Source of the DNA: Hyphomicrobiaceae bacterium
GTDB taxonomy: Bacteria; Pseudomonadota; Alphaproteobacteria; Rhizobiales; Hyphomicrobiaceae
Direction: 5' to 3'
Assembly (NCBI GenBank): GCA_022842785.1
Contig: JALHOW010000002.1
Coordinates: forward strand, 434,001-498,000
Length of the DNA: 64,000 bases
Shown piece after piece: positions 56,773-64,000 of the stretch (its first letter is position 1; every line of letters begins with the position of its first letter). A program made the translations under genes and the position numbers. The notes below the pieces were generated by a model that was given only the letters and a program-made list of their open reading frames with translations, had not been told where the DNA came from and made no database searches.

Positions 56773-57984
56773 CACTAGCTCTCAGCAATATTCGGAAGCC
56801 AATGGCACGCTCAACTATTTCTCCCTCAGCTCCGTGCGACGACCGAAAGCATCCCTGTCGCAGATCCAGATCTGATGAGGAGCAGCATCCAGCAATCATG
56901 CCACCAGCTGAACTGTCGCCGAGCATCAACGATCTCGATCCAATCGTTCGAGCACTCCTAGCACGATTGATCCTTCCCCTGTAATTCTGTTACTGTCGCT
57001 GTGGTCGAAAGGAGCACGACTGGCTCATTCAGCCTTTGGAAATCCAATCTAAAATCTTGCCGGCTCGCATCTGGTCCAGTCAATTCTCCGCAAATCATTG
57101 CAATAGCTTATGAAGCCATGACGGATAAAACTTAAACGCGAATGCGATTGAAATTGGCATATCGTAAAAGGCGTTTCCGCAACCTTATCCGGCCGCACTG
57201 AGACGAGCAGCGCGTCTTTCATGGCCGGGATGAAGGATGCGACGATGTATTTGACAATCGATGGCGCAGGCGGCGGTTGCGCGCGGCGCCGTGGCATCCA
57301 CGACTGTTGGAGCAAGAACTTAGTACGCGATCGCTTCTAGTCATGAAGGCGTTCCCTCTTGAATACGAAGGAGAGGTTACTGCCGGCTCCCCCCTTTCCA
57401 GGGCTCTGAAAATCCGGCAACGCGCAATGACGAGATACTACGGCAGGATTTTCGGAGTTCGCCCGCTCCCCGGTCAGAATGGAAAAGATGGTTGGCTCTG
57501 GAGCACGGTTCCACGATTGGCCGACTTCGTGCGGCCACCGCGCCGAGAGCGCACAAAACGCATTTGAGCCCTGGATATTGAGATTCGCCCACATTTTTTC
57601 TGCGCAAGAGTGAGCCCGCCGGAGGACCTATGAGCGCTCTGCGAGGACTATGCGCATTCGTCCCTGCGCTTTGAGAGACATAGCGGAAACACGAAGCCAG
57701 TCACGCAACTCGCGCAACTAGACTGCTGCGCGGCAGCAGTCTATTACCCACAGCGAGGGTCGGCCGCTGCGCTTGACGCAGCTGCCGCATTGGTTTCTAA
57801 ATGACACGGCGCATCGCAATAAGGGTGCCGGCTTCGGCCGATATAACCGGCAGTGGAACAATCCATAAGCCGTAGAGAAAGAGAACAGCCCCGGCACCTG
57901 CCGCGCCGCGCTGCCACCTGATCAGCAAACAGCAATATTTGCTCGTGCCCATGTGTGCGCGCGTCGGCTTGCGTGGAGAAACAA
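56773..57984. other. Gene-poor stretch of about 1.2 kb
   Basis: No frame here has a convincing start, ribosome site and protein character. Present are a sequence at 57098-57126 resembling the flank of the tRNA fragment at 34893-34931, and a strong isolated hairpin at 57719-57743. The base composition looks less GC-rich than the genes to the left. It is probably a scar of earlier integrations. Confidence 0.45.
57719..57743. repeat. Perfect 11-bp inverted repeat (hairpin)
   Basis: TAGACTGCTGC and GCAGCAGTCTA form an uninterrupted 11-bp stem with a three-base GCG loop. It stands alone in the gene-poor stretch about 240 bp before the CoiA-like gene. It may be a terminator for a lost gene or a recombination relic; its role is unknown. 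Confidence 0.55.
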
Positions 57985-58803
57985 ATGCAATTCGCGATCG
58001 TAAACAAAGAACGTACGGTCGCGTCGCCGGGACAGGCAGGGAATTGTCCAGCCTGCGGCGGCGCAATGATCGCCAAGTGCGGAACTCAGAGAATTCATCA
58101 CTGGGCACACCGCGGCGTAAGAAGATGCGATTCCTGGTGGGAAGCTGAGACAGCGTGGCATCGCGCTTGGAAAAGCAGGTTTCCCGTCGAATGGCGGGAA
58201 GTTGTCCAGTACGACCAGTATGGAGAGAAGCACATCGCCGACGTGCGCACCGGCCACGGCTTAACGATCGAGTTTCAGCACTGTCACCTTAAGCCCGAGG
58301 AGCGCGCGGCACGGGAGAATTTCTATGGCAACATGGTGTGGGTCGTCGACGGTGCGAGGCTGACGCGCGACCTACCGCGTTTCGCCGAGGGAGCAAGTTG
58401 GTTCATAAGAACCGCGCGGAAGGGTCTGTATATCGTTCCGTTTCCTGATGAGGTGTTTCCGAAAAATTGGCTCGGATGCCGTGTGCCCGTCATTATTGAT
58501 TTCTGCAACGCAAACGGTCTTAGTGAAGAGACGAAATGTCTGACCTGGCCGCTCTGGTGCCTGTTGCCGGGCCGCGTGCGCGGCCACGCGGCAGTGCTGC
58601 AGCTTTCGCGGGAAGTTTTTGTGAGCTGGGCGCATGCCGGAGCCAGGCCAATCCCCGCGCAAGCGATATTGCAGGACGTCGGGCGTTACCTGCTGGAACA
58701 GAAACAGCTGGCGGAGCGCGAGGCGCTACGCGCCACGATGCTGGCGCGCCAGTACCACGGATGGCCAAGACAGGGGCTGCGGAGGCGTTATGCGAGGTTT
58801 TAG
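57985..58803 (+). CDS. CoiA-like nuclease-fold protein
   Basis: The start chosen is the ATG at 57985 after GGAG, giving 272 residues. An N-terminal Cys/His cluster (C21-x2-C24, H38, H39, H42, C48) looks like the zinc-binding head of competence protein CoiA. It is followed by EAETAWHRAWKSRFP near residues 53-67, then D86 in HIADVRTG and E96-F-Q98 in LTIEFQHCHL, which fit the E...D...ExQ core of restriction-endonuclease-like CoiA nuclease domains. The C-terminal 130 residues are unrecognised. It stands alone in a mobile-looking area, so a role in DNA processing or defence is possible but unproven. Confidence 0.68.
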   Translation: MQFAIVNKERTVASPGQAGNCPACGGAMIAKCGTQRIHHWAHRGVRRCDSWWEAETAWHRAWKSRFPVEWREVVQYDQYGEKHIADVRTGHGLTIEFQHCHLKPEERAARENFYGNMVWVVDGARLTRDLPRFAEGASWFIRTARKGLYIVPFPDEVFPKNWLGCRVPVIIDFCNANGLSEETKCLTWPLWCLLPGRVRGHAAVLQLSREVFVSWAHAGARPIPAQAILQDVGRYLLEQKQLAEREALRATMLARQYHGWPRQGLRRRYARF

Positions 58804-59229
58804 CTGGTGCAGCCGCAGACAGGCCACTCATGTATCCGCGCTGCAGGTCAATTGCATCGGCCTTTCCTGGTATCACCATTGTTAAGTCGCACAACCGTCG
58901 AGCATCTTGTTCGCCACGTTAATCTGATCGACTAGGTCCTGCATGCCGGCCAGTTGGCCCACCAGATTTTTGTTGACGTTGCGCATGGGTATCCGGCTGC
59001 ACCGACCCCAACGCTTCAACTGCATCGCCAATAGGAAAAATCGAAGCAAGTGACTCAGCTGTGAGCAACCATAATGGGCATCTTGCGAATCAGCTTGCTC
59101 CCACTGCCGATGGGATGATCGCCGCCCTGGAACGTATCGATGATATGACGAGAGCCGTATCCATCAGCCGGATCTGACAGAAGCGCCTCTGCAGGCAGGA
59201 GTGAGATAGAGCTATCCAACGACACACCA
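58804..59229. other. Gene-free stretch between the CoiA-like and DUF4238 genes
   Basis: About 430 bp with no firm gene. A 47-codon minus-strand frame (58882-59025, ending QINVANKMLDGCAT) is open and protein-like but lacks a ribosome site and recognisable relatives. The promoter of the large downstream gene should lie in the last 100-150 bases. Confidence 0.35.
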
Positions 59230-61719
59230 ATGTCAAAGACGAGAAACAATCACTACGTCCCGCAGTGGTACCAGGAGGGGTTCTTCGAACCAGGCACCAA
59301 CACGCTCGCCTATCTCGACCTTACGCCATCTCAGAAAACTCTCCATGACGGTCGCGTCATAACGGAGAGAGCGCTGTTTGCGGCGCCCACGTCGCGCGCC
59401 TTCCGACAGCAGGATCTATACTCCACATTCTTCGGCACATCGATCAACGATGAAATCGAACGCCGCCTCTTTGGCGACATCGACGTCAGGGGATCTTCCG
59501 CTGTCCGAGCCTTCGCGGGCACAGATGTCGGCGAATGGCACCGCCATTTCCAGCCCCTGTTCGAATACATCGATATTCAAAAAATCCGCACGCCGAAGGG
59601 ACTCGACTGGCTCAAGGCCCAATACCCCCAGCTCACCCAGAACGAGTTGATGTTCGAGATGCAGGGCATCCGCATGATGCACTGCACGATCTGGACGGAA
59701 GGGGTACGCGAGATTGTCTCCGCCGAAGACGCCGATGTGAAATTCATCATTAGCGATCATCCGGTGACGATCTACAATCACGCGGTTCCGCCCGGGGGGC
59801 GACTGAGCGTATATCCGAACGATCCCACAATTGCTCTGAGGGCGTCACAGACGATCTTTCCGCTCAACCGCGACTTCTCTCTCATCCTTACAAATCTCGA
59901 GTACGCACAAGATCCGTCGACACCCCCACGCGACAAGCGGACATTTGCACGCAACTACCGCAGCTCGATGGTCCGAACCGACGCATTCGTTCGGACGAGA
60001 AAGCTCTCAAACCAAGAAGTCACACACGTCAACTACGTCCTCAAATCGCGAGCCCGCCGCTATATCGCCGCCGGCCGCAAGGAATGGCTGTTTCCGGAGC
60101 AGACCGTCTCTGACGCATGGGGAGCCGTGCGAGGCACTTTTCTACCGCCCGAGCAAGGACTGTGGCACTTCGGCGGAGAGATGTTTGCGAAGTTCGAGGA
60201 CGGACATGTCCACTATCAGGATGAGTTCGGGCGAACCGAGAAAGAGCGCGACTTCCTGAAGAAGGATCTGCCCGCGAGCCCATTGCGAGCCGGAGATTGG
60301 TGCGGCTGCGGATCGGGCTTGCCCTTCAAGTCATGCTGCAAGTCCAAACCCGTTGCCTTGCGACGGACATGGAGAGAGCAAAGCATCCGCGAACGGAATC
60401 TCATGCTGCTCAATGGGATCGTGAGGATCCTCGAGCTCGAAAAGGGAAAAGACTGGGTTAGCGTCCGTCGGGACATGACCGATGAGCAGATCAAGACCAT
60501 ATACCTCCTCTACGAAGGGCTGTGGCCGCGAGAAACCGATCTGTTTCAGCTCCTGCCCAAACCCGACGGTGTCGCTCGTGCGGTCTACACTGGATCAATT
60601 CACCCGAAGACGATCACAGAATTCGCGCTCGGAGCCGCACTGTACTTAGGCGAGCTGATCATCGAGCACCCCTTCCTGCACGCGGGCACCGTCAAAAAGG
60701 AATTCAGTCCGGTTGAGAATCCCAAGACCTATCGCCAGGAGGTCCTGAAGACGATCCTGTTCTTCCTGCAGGTGATGCCGCTGGTGGAGGCAGGCCTAGT
60801 CAATCTGGTCCCCGATCCCTGCAACTTCGATCTCCATCTCCGCGATCAGATGCTTCATATGGCGAGAGCGCGCGCCACCGAAATCGAATTCCGCCCATCC
60901 ATGGAGCCGCGATTGGAAGAAATCGCGAAAGAGGATGCTCAGCGAAGCCACTTGCTGCTGCCGCCGGACGCATTGAAAGCCCAAGTGCGAAAAGCCTCGC
61001 CAGGCCTTAGCGGGGCGGACCTCGACAAAGTTCTGGAGGGCGTGGAGCATTTGAAAGAGCGCGACCCGTTGGCCGTCTTGCAGAAGGGCTCTCTGGCGGG
61101 CGGCAAAGAGGGCGGGCAGTTCAGTATGATGAAGCTGTCTCCGAATTTCGAGATGACGATGTACTTGGCGCAGGCAACGGGAGCCTGCATCGTCACTGAT
61201 AGCCCCATTCGCTGGGCTGAGATCCGGATGGCCCTGGCTCGAAGAGCCAATTCGTCAAATGCAGGCCTCTCCACTCTTGCGCATAGCATTCAGGAGGCTA
61301 CGTTCGCATTCCCTCAGTATCCGGTCGACGTTGTGACATTGGCCTCCAACAAGCTGTTTGCCAACTACGCGGCACTCATGCGTGATGTTTTTCGATACCT
61401 CTCAGACCTTGGCGATCGCGGGGCAAAGCCAAACCGGGAAGCACACCTCAATGCTCGCTTCGTCAAGACGCACGCACCTGCTCAGACGGCAATAGAAAAG
61501 GCCCGTGTTCCCATCAACCAAGGTCGAGTATCCTGCGTATTCCCGACCGGAGGCATCCAGGCCAACACGGTCAATCGCCTCCTCCTGATGTCGAGTTCGG
61601 AAAGGCACGTCCCAAACGTCCCGATGGCTTTCTTTATTGAACGGCCAGTGCCTAGCCAAGTCGAGGCGCCGCCAGCACGCTCTGCGCCGCAAGGCGCAGC
61701 ACAGCACCCTCAGGCATAA
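59230..61719 (+). CDS. Large DUF4238 protein with SEC-C zinc motif
   Basis: This 829-residue protein begins with MSKTRNNHYVPQWYQEGFFE, the NHYVPQ opening of DUF4238 proteins, and has the family's FIISDHPVTIYN near residues 172-183. A SEC-C-type motif WCGCGSGLPFKSCC (C358, C360, C369, C370) sits in the middle. The C-terminal half of about 450 residues is mostly helical, with a second DUF4238-like spot (ACIVTDSPIRWAEIRMALAR), so it may be a degenerate duplication. The proline/alanine-rich tail ends it. DUF4238 function is not established. It lies alone between short accessory genes, which suggests a mobile, perhaps defence-related, gene. Confidence 0.75.
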   Translation: MSKTRNNHYVPQWYQEGFFEPGTNTLAYLDLTPSQKTLHDGRVITERALFAAPTSRAFRQQDLYSTFFGTSINDEIERRLFGDIDVRGSSAVRAFAGTDVGEWHRHFQPLFEYIDIQKIRTPKGLDWLKAQYPQLTQNELMFEMQGIRMMHCTIWTEGVREIVSAEDADVKFIISDHPVTIYNHAVPPGGRLSVYPNDPTIALRASQTIFPLNRDFSLILTNLEYAQDPSTPPRDKRTFARNYRSSMVRTDAFVRTRKLSNQEVTHVNYVLKSRARRYIAAGRKEWLFPEQTVSDAWGAVRGTFLPPEQGLWHFGGEMFAKFEDGHVHYQDEFGRTEKERDFLKKDLPASPLRAGDWCGCGSGLPFKSCCKSKPVALRRTWREQSIRERNLMLLNGIVRILELEKGKDWVSVRRDMTDEQIKTIYLLYEGLWPRETDLFQLLPKPDGVARAVYTGSIHPKTITEFALGAALYLGELIIEHPFLHAGTVKKEFSPVENPKTYRQEVLKTILFFLQVMPLVEAGLVNLVPDPCNFDLHLRDQMLHMARARATEIEFRPSMEPRLEEIAKEDAQRSHLLLPPDALKAQVRKASPGLSGADLDKVLEGVEHLKERDPLAVLQKGSLAGGKEGGQFSMMKLSPNFEMTMYLAQATGACIVTDSPIRWAEIRMALARRANSSNAGLSTLAHSIQEATFAFPQYPVDVVTLASNKLFANYAALMRDVFRYLSDLGDRGAKPNREAHLNARFVKTHAPAQTAIEKARVPINQGRVSCVFPTGGIQANTVNRLLLMSSSERHVPNVPMAFFIERPVPSQVEAPPARSAPQGAAQHPQA

Positions 61720-62101
61720 TTATTGCGATTCCCCGCTCGGATGTGCTGACACCTCAACGAAATCTCGCAAGCAATAGCCTCTGCCGTTCGCGCCGATCGC
61801 GTCGTGACTAGAAGCAGCTAGGTTCGCTTTTTCTTGTGTCGAAAGCTGTCCATAGCGCAGCGAGACATGTCTCGACACGAAAGCCGGCTGAACGGAAACA
61901 TTCAGACAACTCAGACCAGATTTTGAGCCACGAGAAAGCTCTATAGGTTCGTCAGCATTAGAATCTGCATGAACCGACGACGCCTCGGAGAGGGTGCGCC
62001 TTCGTCCCAGGTTTGCTGATACCTGCCAGTCAACGCAGTGCCTGGCCGGCTAGGCCATTTGACCCTCCTTTCATTGACGGAATGTAAGAGGCGAACACTC
62101 G
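61720..62101. other. Gene-free stretch of about 380 bp
   Basis: I see no supported gene, RNA or repeat here. It probably holds the promoter of the downstream DUF374-like gene near its right end. Confidence 0.35.
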
Positions 62102-62791
62102 ATGGTGTCATGCTCCAATCGTACGAGCAGCCCATTCTGCATGGGTACATATGTAAATTGGTATCTCACACTTGTGGCGGCGACAACGCGATGGGCAGTC
62201 GACGACGGCTCCGCGCCGCCATGGGAACCCGGTCGGGAACTAATTGCATTGACTTGGCATGGCCGGCAATTCTTAGGTCACGCAGCACTTCGCCGTCATC
62301 CGAAACGCTCTCTCCTTGTGGCCCCGCACCGGGATGGACGGCTTATTGGCATTGCCGCTCAGCAAGCAGGTTTTGAGATCATCGTCGGCTCCGGTACGCG
62401 CGCGCGCCAAAAAGCTGCGAGCAAACGCGGTGCGTCTGCATTCCGATCCATGATTGCACATCTTAGCGCGCAAAGAGCGGTACTTATGACGGCTGACATT
62501 CCTAAAGTTGCACGCACAGCCGGCTTGGGTCCGATAAAGCTCGCCCAGATTTCAGGTTCTCCAATCCATTGCTTTGCGGCCGTCACTAAGCATCGAGTGG
62601 AGTTGAACAACTGGGACGGTACGCATGTTGTGCTTCCGTTCGGGCGCGGCGCAATCCTTTGGTCGCGGGCCATACACGTCATGCGCAACGCAAACTCCGA
62701 ACAGCTTGAGGCAGCGCGAGTGGAAGTTGAGTCGACATTAAACATTCTGCATGATCGCGCTGAATGGATTGTTCAGTCGCGCCGCAACTGA
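62102..62791 (+). CDS. DUF374/lysophospholipid acyltransferase-like protein
   Basis: The 229-residue protein contains LIALTWHGRQFLGHAALRRH near residues 48-67 and LLVAPHRDGRLIGIAAQQAG near 71-90, then VGSGTRARQKAASKRGASAF. These resemble DUF374 proteins (WHG, S/H-RDGE-like and GSS...RGG motifs) of the acyltransferase superfamily, which act near the membrane on lipid A or phospholipids. The usual TPDGPRGP motif is replaced by MTADIPKVARTAGLG, so it may be a divergent or inactive member. A start at 62141 is possible. It does not belong to a visible operon. Confidence 0.65.
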   Translation: MVSCSNRTSSPFCMGTYVNWYLTLVAATTRWAVDDGSAPPWEPGRELIALTWHGRQFLGHAALRRHPKRSLLVAPHRDGRLIGIAAQQAGFEIIVGSGTRARQKAASKRGASAFRSMIAHLSAQRAVLMTADIPKVARTAGLGPIKLAQISGSPIHCFAAVTKHRVELNNWDGTHVVLPFGRGAILWSRAIHVMRNANSEQLEAARVEVESTLNILHDRAEWIVQSRRN

Positions 62792-63158
62792 TCGACCGCC
62801 AGCGGCACATACCGGACGCGATCAGAGTGAAGGGCCAAAAGAAGACGAATGCATCCATCTGGGCGGCGCCCCCGCACAAAGTTGCGCTGCCCCAGTAATG
62901 ATCATGTGCGCATTTGAGGGCGGCGCCCCCGTCCATTCGCCGACCACGTCCGCTCTTAAAGGTAACAGCGATATCAAATGTCGATCTTCTCCGCGATCTC
63001 GGCCCCGAGACATCGGACGGTGCTTTCGACGTTCGAATGACCAAACAGGACCTGGACGGTGCGGAGATCGCCAGTACGGATCTACACTGCCTTCGTCGCC
63101 TCAACGAGCGCGTCCTGACTTCGCTCTCTCGCGAAATCTATCTGGTTCCTGTGAACTC
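62792..63158. repeat. Gene-free stretch with a 14-bp direct repeat
   Basis: GGGCGGCGCCCCCG occurs at 62861-62874 and again at 62918-62931, 57 bp apart. Each copy contains a near-palindromic GGGCGGCGCCCC core. No supported gene is present; a short frame 62914-63162 lacks family features. The repeat may be a regulatory or recombination relic. Confidence 0.4.
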
Positions 63159-63851
63159 TTAGATCGTAGAATATTGAATGAGCCAGATGCCGTTGCAGAC
63201 TCCATGAAGGATGATGGCGGGCCAGATGGAGCAGGTCTTCCGGAATAGCACACCCGTTAGGATGCCGACCATGAATGCGTTCAGGAGGATGACGCTCGGG
63301 CCGTGGACGATGGCAAAGATCGCTGCGCTTCCGACCACCCCGGCCCACATGCCATATCGGTTCAGCGCGTTGGCGACGATGCCGCGGAAAATGATCTCCT
63401 CACCGAAGGGCGTAAAGAATGCTCCCGCCACCAGCAGCATGACGAGAGACAATGTGCCAGCCGTGGCCGCTGCCTGGAAGTCTCCTTGGGTGTTCGGCTC
63501 TGTGATGAATAGGAAGTAGGTTCCCTCGATCAAGATGCTCAGGCCGAATGCTACGATGCCCAAAGCCGCTCCGATCAGAAGCCACTTACCGCTCGTCGCT
63601 CGGAAACCGAATGCGTTAAGGTCGCGGATACGGATAACGTAAGCCGCCAAAAAGGCCAGCGCACCTGCAATGCCATTGAGCGCCATTCCAACGATGCCTC
63701 GCAACTCCGCCTGCTCGTCAGGCGTCTGGACGATCCACAGAGCGAGTAAGCTGATCAGGATTACGTAGGTGAGCAGCCCGACGACAATCTCAGGCCACCC
63801 CGGGCGCGTTTTACGTACAGTACAATCTTGACTGGGCATCACGTGTTCCAT
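63159..63851 (-). CDS. CPBP-family intramembrane metalloprotease
   Basis: The 230-residue membrane protein has about six to seven spans and the CPBP/CAAX-protease motifs: TPFGEEIIFRGIVANAL near residues 147-163 with the paired Glu, FAIVHGPSVILLN near 178-190 with a metal-binding His, and IILHGVCNGIWL near 212-223. Members process prenylated or peptide substrates, often for bacteriocin immunity or peptide secretion. No peptide gene partner is seen. The first ATG is used as start; a second ATG four codons later is equally possible. Confidence 0.88.
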   Translation of the reverse strand: MEHVMPSQDCTVRKTRPGWPEIVVGLLTYVILISLLALWIVQTPDEQAELRGIVGMALNGIAGALAFLAAYVIRIRDLNAFGFRATSGKWLLIGAALGIVAFGLSILIEGTYFLFITEPNTQGDFQAAATAGTLSLVMLLVAGAFFTPFGEEIIFRGIVANALNRYGMWAGVVGSAAIFAIVHGPSVILLNAFMVGILTGVLFRKTCSIWPAIILHGVCNGIWLIQYSTI

Positions 63852-63905
63852 TCGCTCCGTCTCAACAAGCGGATAGTTCCAAGATCACCCTGCTAGGAGT
63901 GCGAT

Positions 63906-64000
63906 ATGGAATTCCGATTTTTCAACGGCGAACCTAAGGTTTTATGTTTCTGGGAACGGTCTCTATATGGCTCGTCGCTTCCGCGTCAGCCAGCATGTCG
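63906..64000 (+). CDS. Start of an unidentified gene, cut by the right edge
   Basis: An ATG at 63906 lies six bases after AGGAG (63895-63899) and opens a frame (MEFRFFNGEPKVLCFWERSL) that stays open to the end of the window. The good ribosome site supports a gene, but the 31 visible residues show no recognisable motif. It is divergent from the CPBP protease gene. Confidence 0.35.
   Translation, partial: MEFRFFNGEPKVLCFWERSLYGSSLPRQPAC

Larger units (their letters stand above)
34837..57130. mobile_element. Integrated genomic island (left end certain, right end unresolved)
   Basis: The left boundary is the tRNA-Pro 3' fragment beside a P4-type integrase. Inside are a decayed IS3-type remnant and a complete catabolic regulon with its own importer and regulator. 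No intact tRNA-Pro is visible to the right within the window, so the element may extend past 64000. The right limit given is only a tentative one: a short sequence near 57098-57126 (TTGCAATA, then GAAGCCATGACGGATA) resembles the flank at 34893-34931. Confidence 0.5.

Noticed and set aside
58882-59025. Small 47-codon minus-strand frame
   Set aside because: Protein-like in composition but without ribosome site or relatives; too little to call a gene.
1-64000. CRISPR arrays, rRNA genes or known riboswitches
   Set aside because: No regularly spaced repeats, rRNA stretches or conserved aptamer sequences were found by eye.

Overview
The window reads as a chromosomal segment of a GC-rich alphaproteobacterium, most likely Hyphomicrobiales. 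The support is codon usage, gene families, operon style with many ATGA overlaps, and a tRNA-Pro-type fragment. Nearly all of it is uptake and catabolism. There are three complete branched-chain-amino-acid-type (Liv) ABC importers, a sulfate importer, a sulfonate importer, and the enzymes around them.

Region 1 (1-11307). A 2-oxoacid dehydrogenase E1 alpha/beta pair on the minus strand (E1 beta runs off the left edge) lies divergent to a regulator that fuses a TetR-type DNA-binding half to a hotdog-like domain. Downstream on the plus strand are a Liv importer, an MmgE/PrpD protein, an acyl-CoA synthetase and a DsbA/2-hydroxychromene-2-carboxylate isomerase-like protein. This suggests import, CoA activation and breakdown of an organic acid, possibly aromatic. 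An orphan membrane protein (11342-13063) follows.

Region 2 (13326-34773) is organised around sulfur. A LysR regulator faces a second Liv importer with an AhpD-like protein, followed by a DszA/NtaA-type flavin monooxygenase and a convergent SsuD. Then come a sulfate importer operon with two substrate-binding paralogues and an RBBP9-like hydrolase, a convergent cysH-cysD-cysN operon with a CysH of the iron-sulfur APS-reductase type, and ssuACB. Together these cover uptake of sulfate and organosulfur compounds, desulfonation and sulfate activation/reduction. No flavin reductase and no sulfite reductase are visible.

Region 3 (34837 onwards) begins with the 3' 45 nt of a tRNA-Pro(GGG)-like gene next to a P4-type tyrosine integrase, and then a decayed IS3-type remnant. 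This is the left end of an integrated island; its intact tRNA end is not in the window. The island carries a 15-gene divergent regulon centred on 48546-48638. Leftward are an RpiR regulator, hydantoinase/oxoprolinase A and B, a HisC-like aminotransferase, FolD, a MaoC-like hydratase, a zinc oxidoreductase, an ADP-forming acyl-CoA synthetase alpha-type protein and PurU. Rightward are a dimethylglycine/sarcosine-dehydrogenase-like FAD-GcvT demethylase, a DUF1445 (D-glutamate cyclase family) protein and a third Liv importer. My reading is a pathway that imports an N-methylated cyclic amide, lactam or hydantoin, opens the ring with ATP, removes the methyl group onto tetrahydrofolate, releases the C1 unit as formate (FolD then PurU), and sends the carbon skeleton through transamination and CoA chemistry. 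The substrate is inferred.

Region 4 (56731-64000) is gene-poor and accessory: a CoiA-like nuclease-fold protein, an 829-residue DUF4238/SEC-C protein, a DUF374 acyltransferase-like protein, a CPBP membrane protease and the start of an unidentified gene at the right edge. No rRNA, complete tRNA, CRISPR array or recognisable riboswitch was seen.
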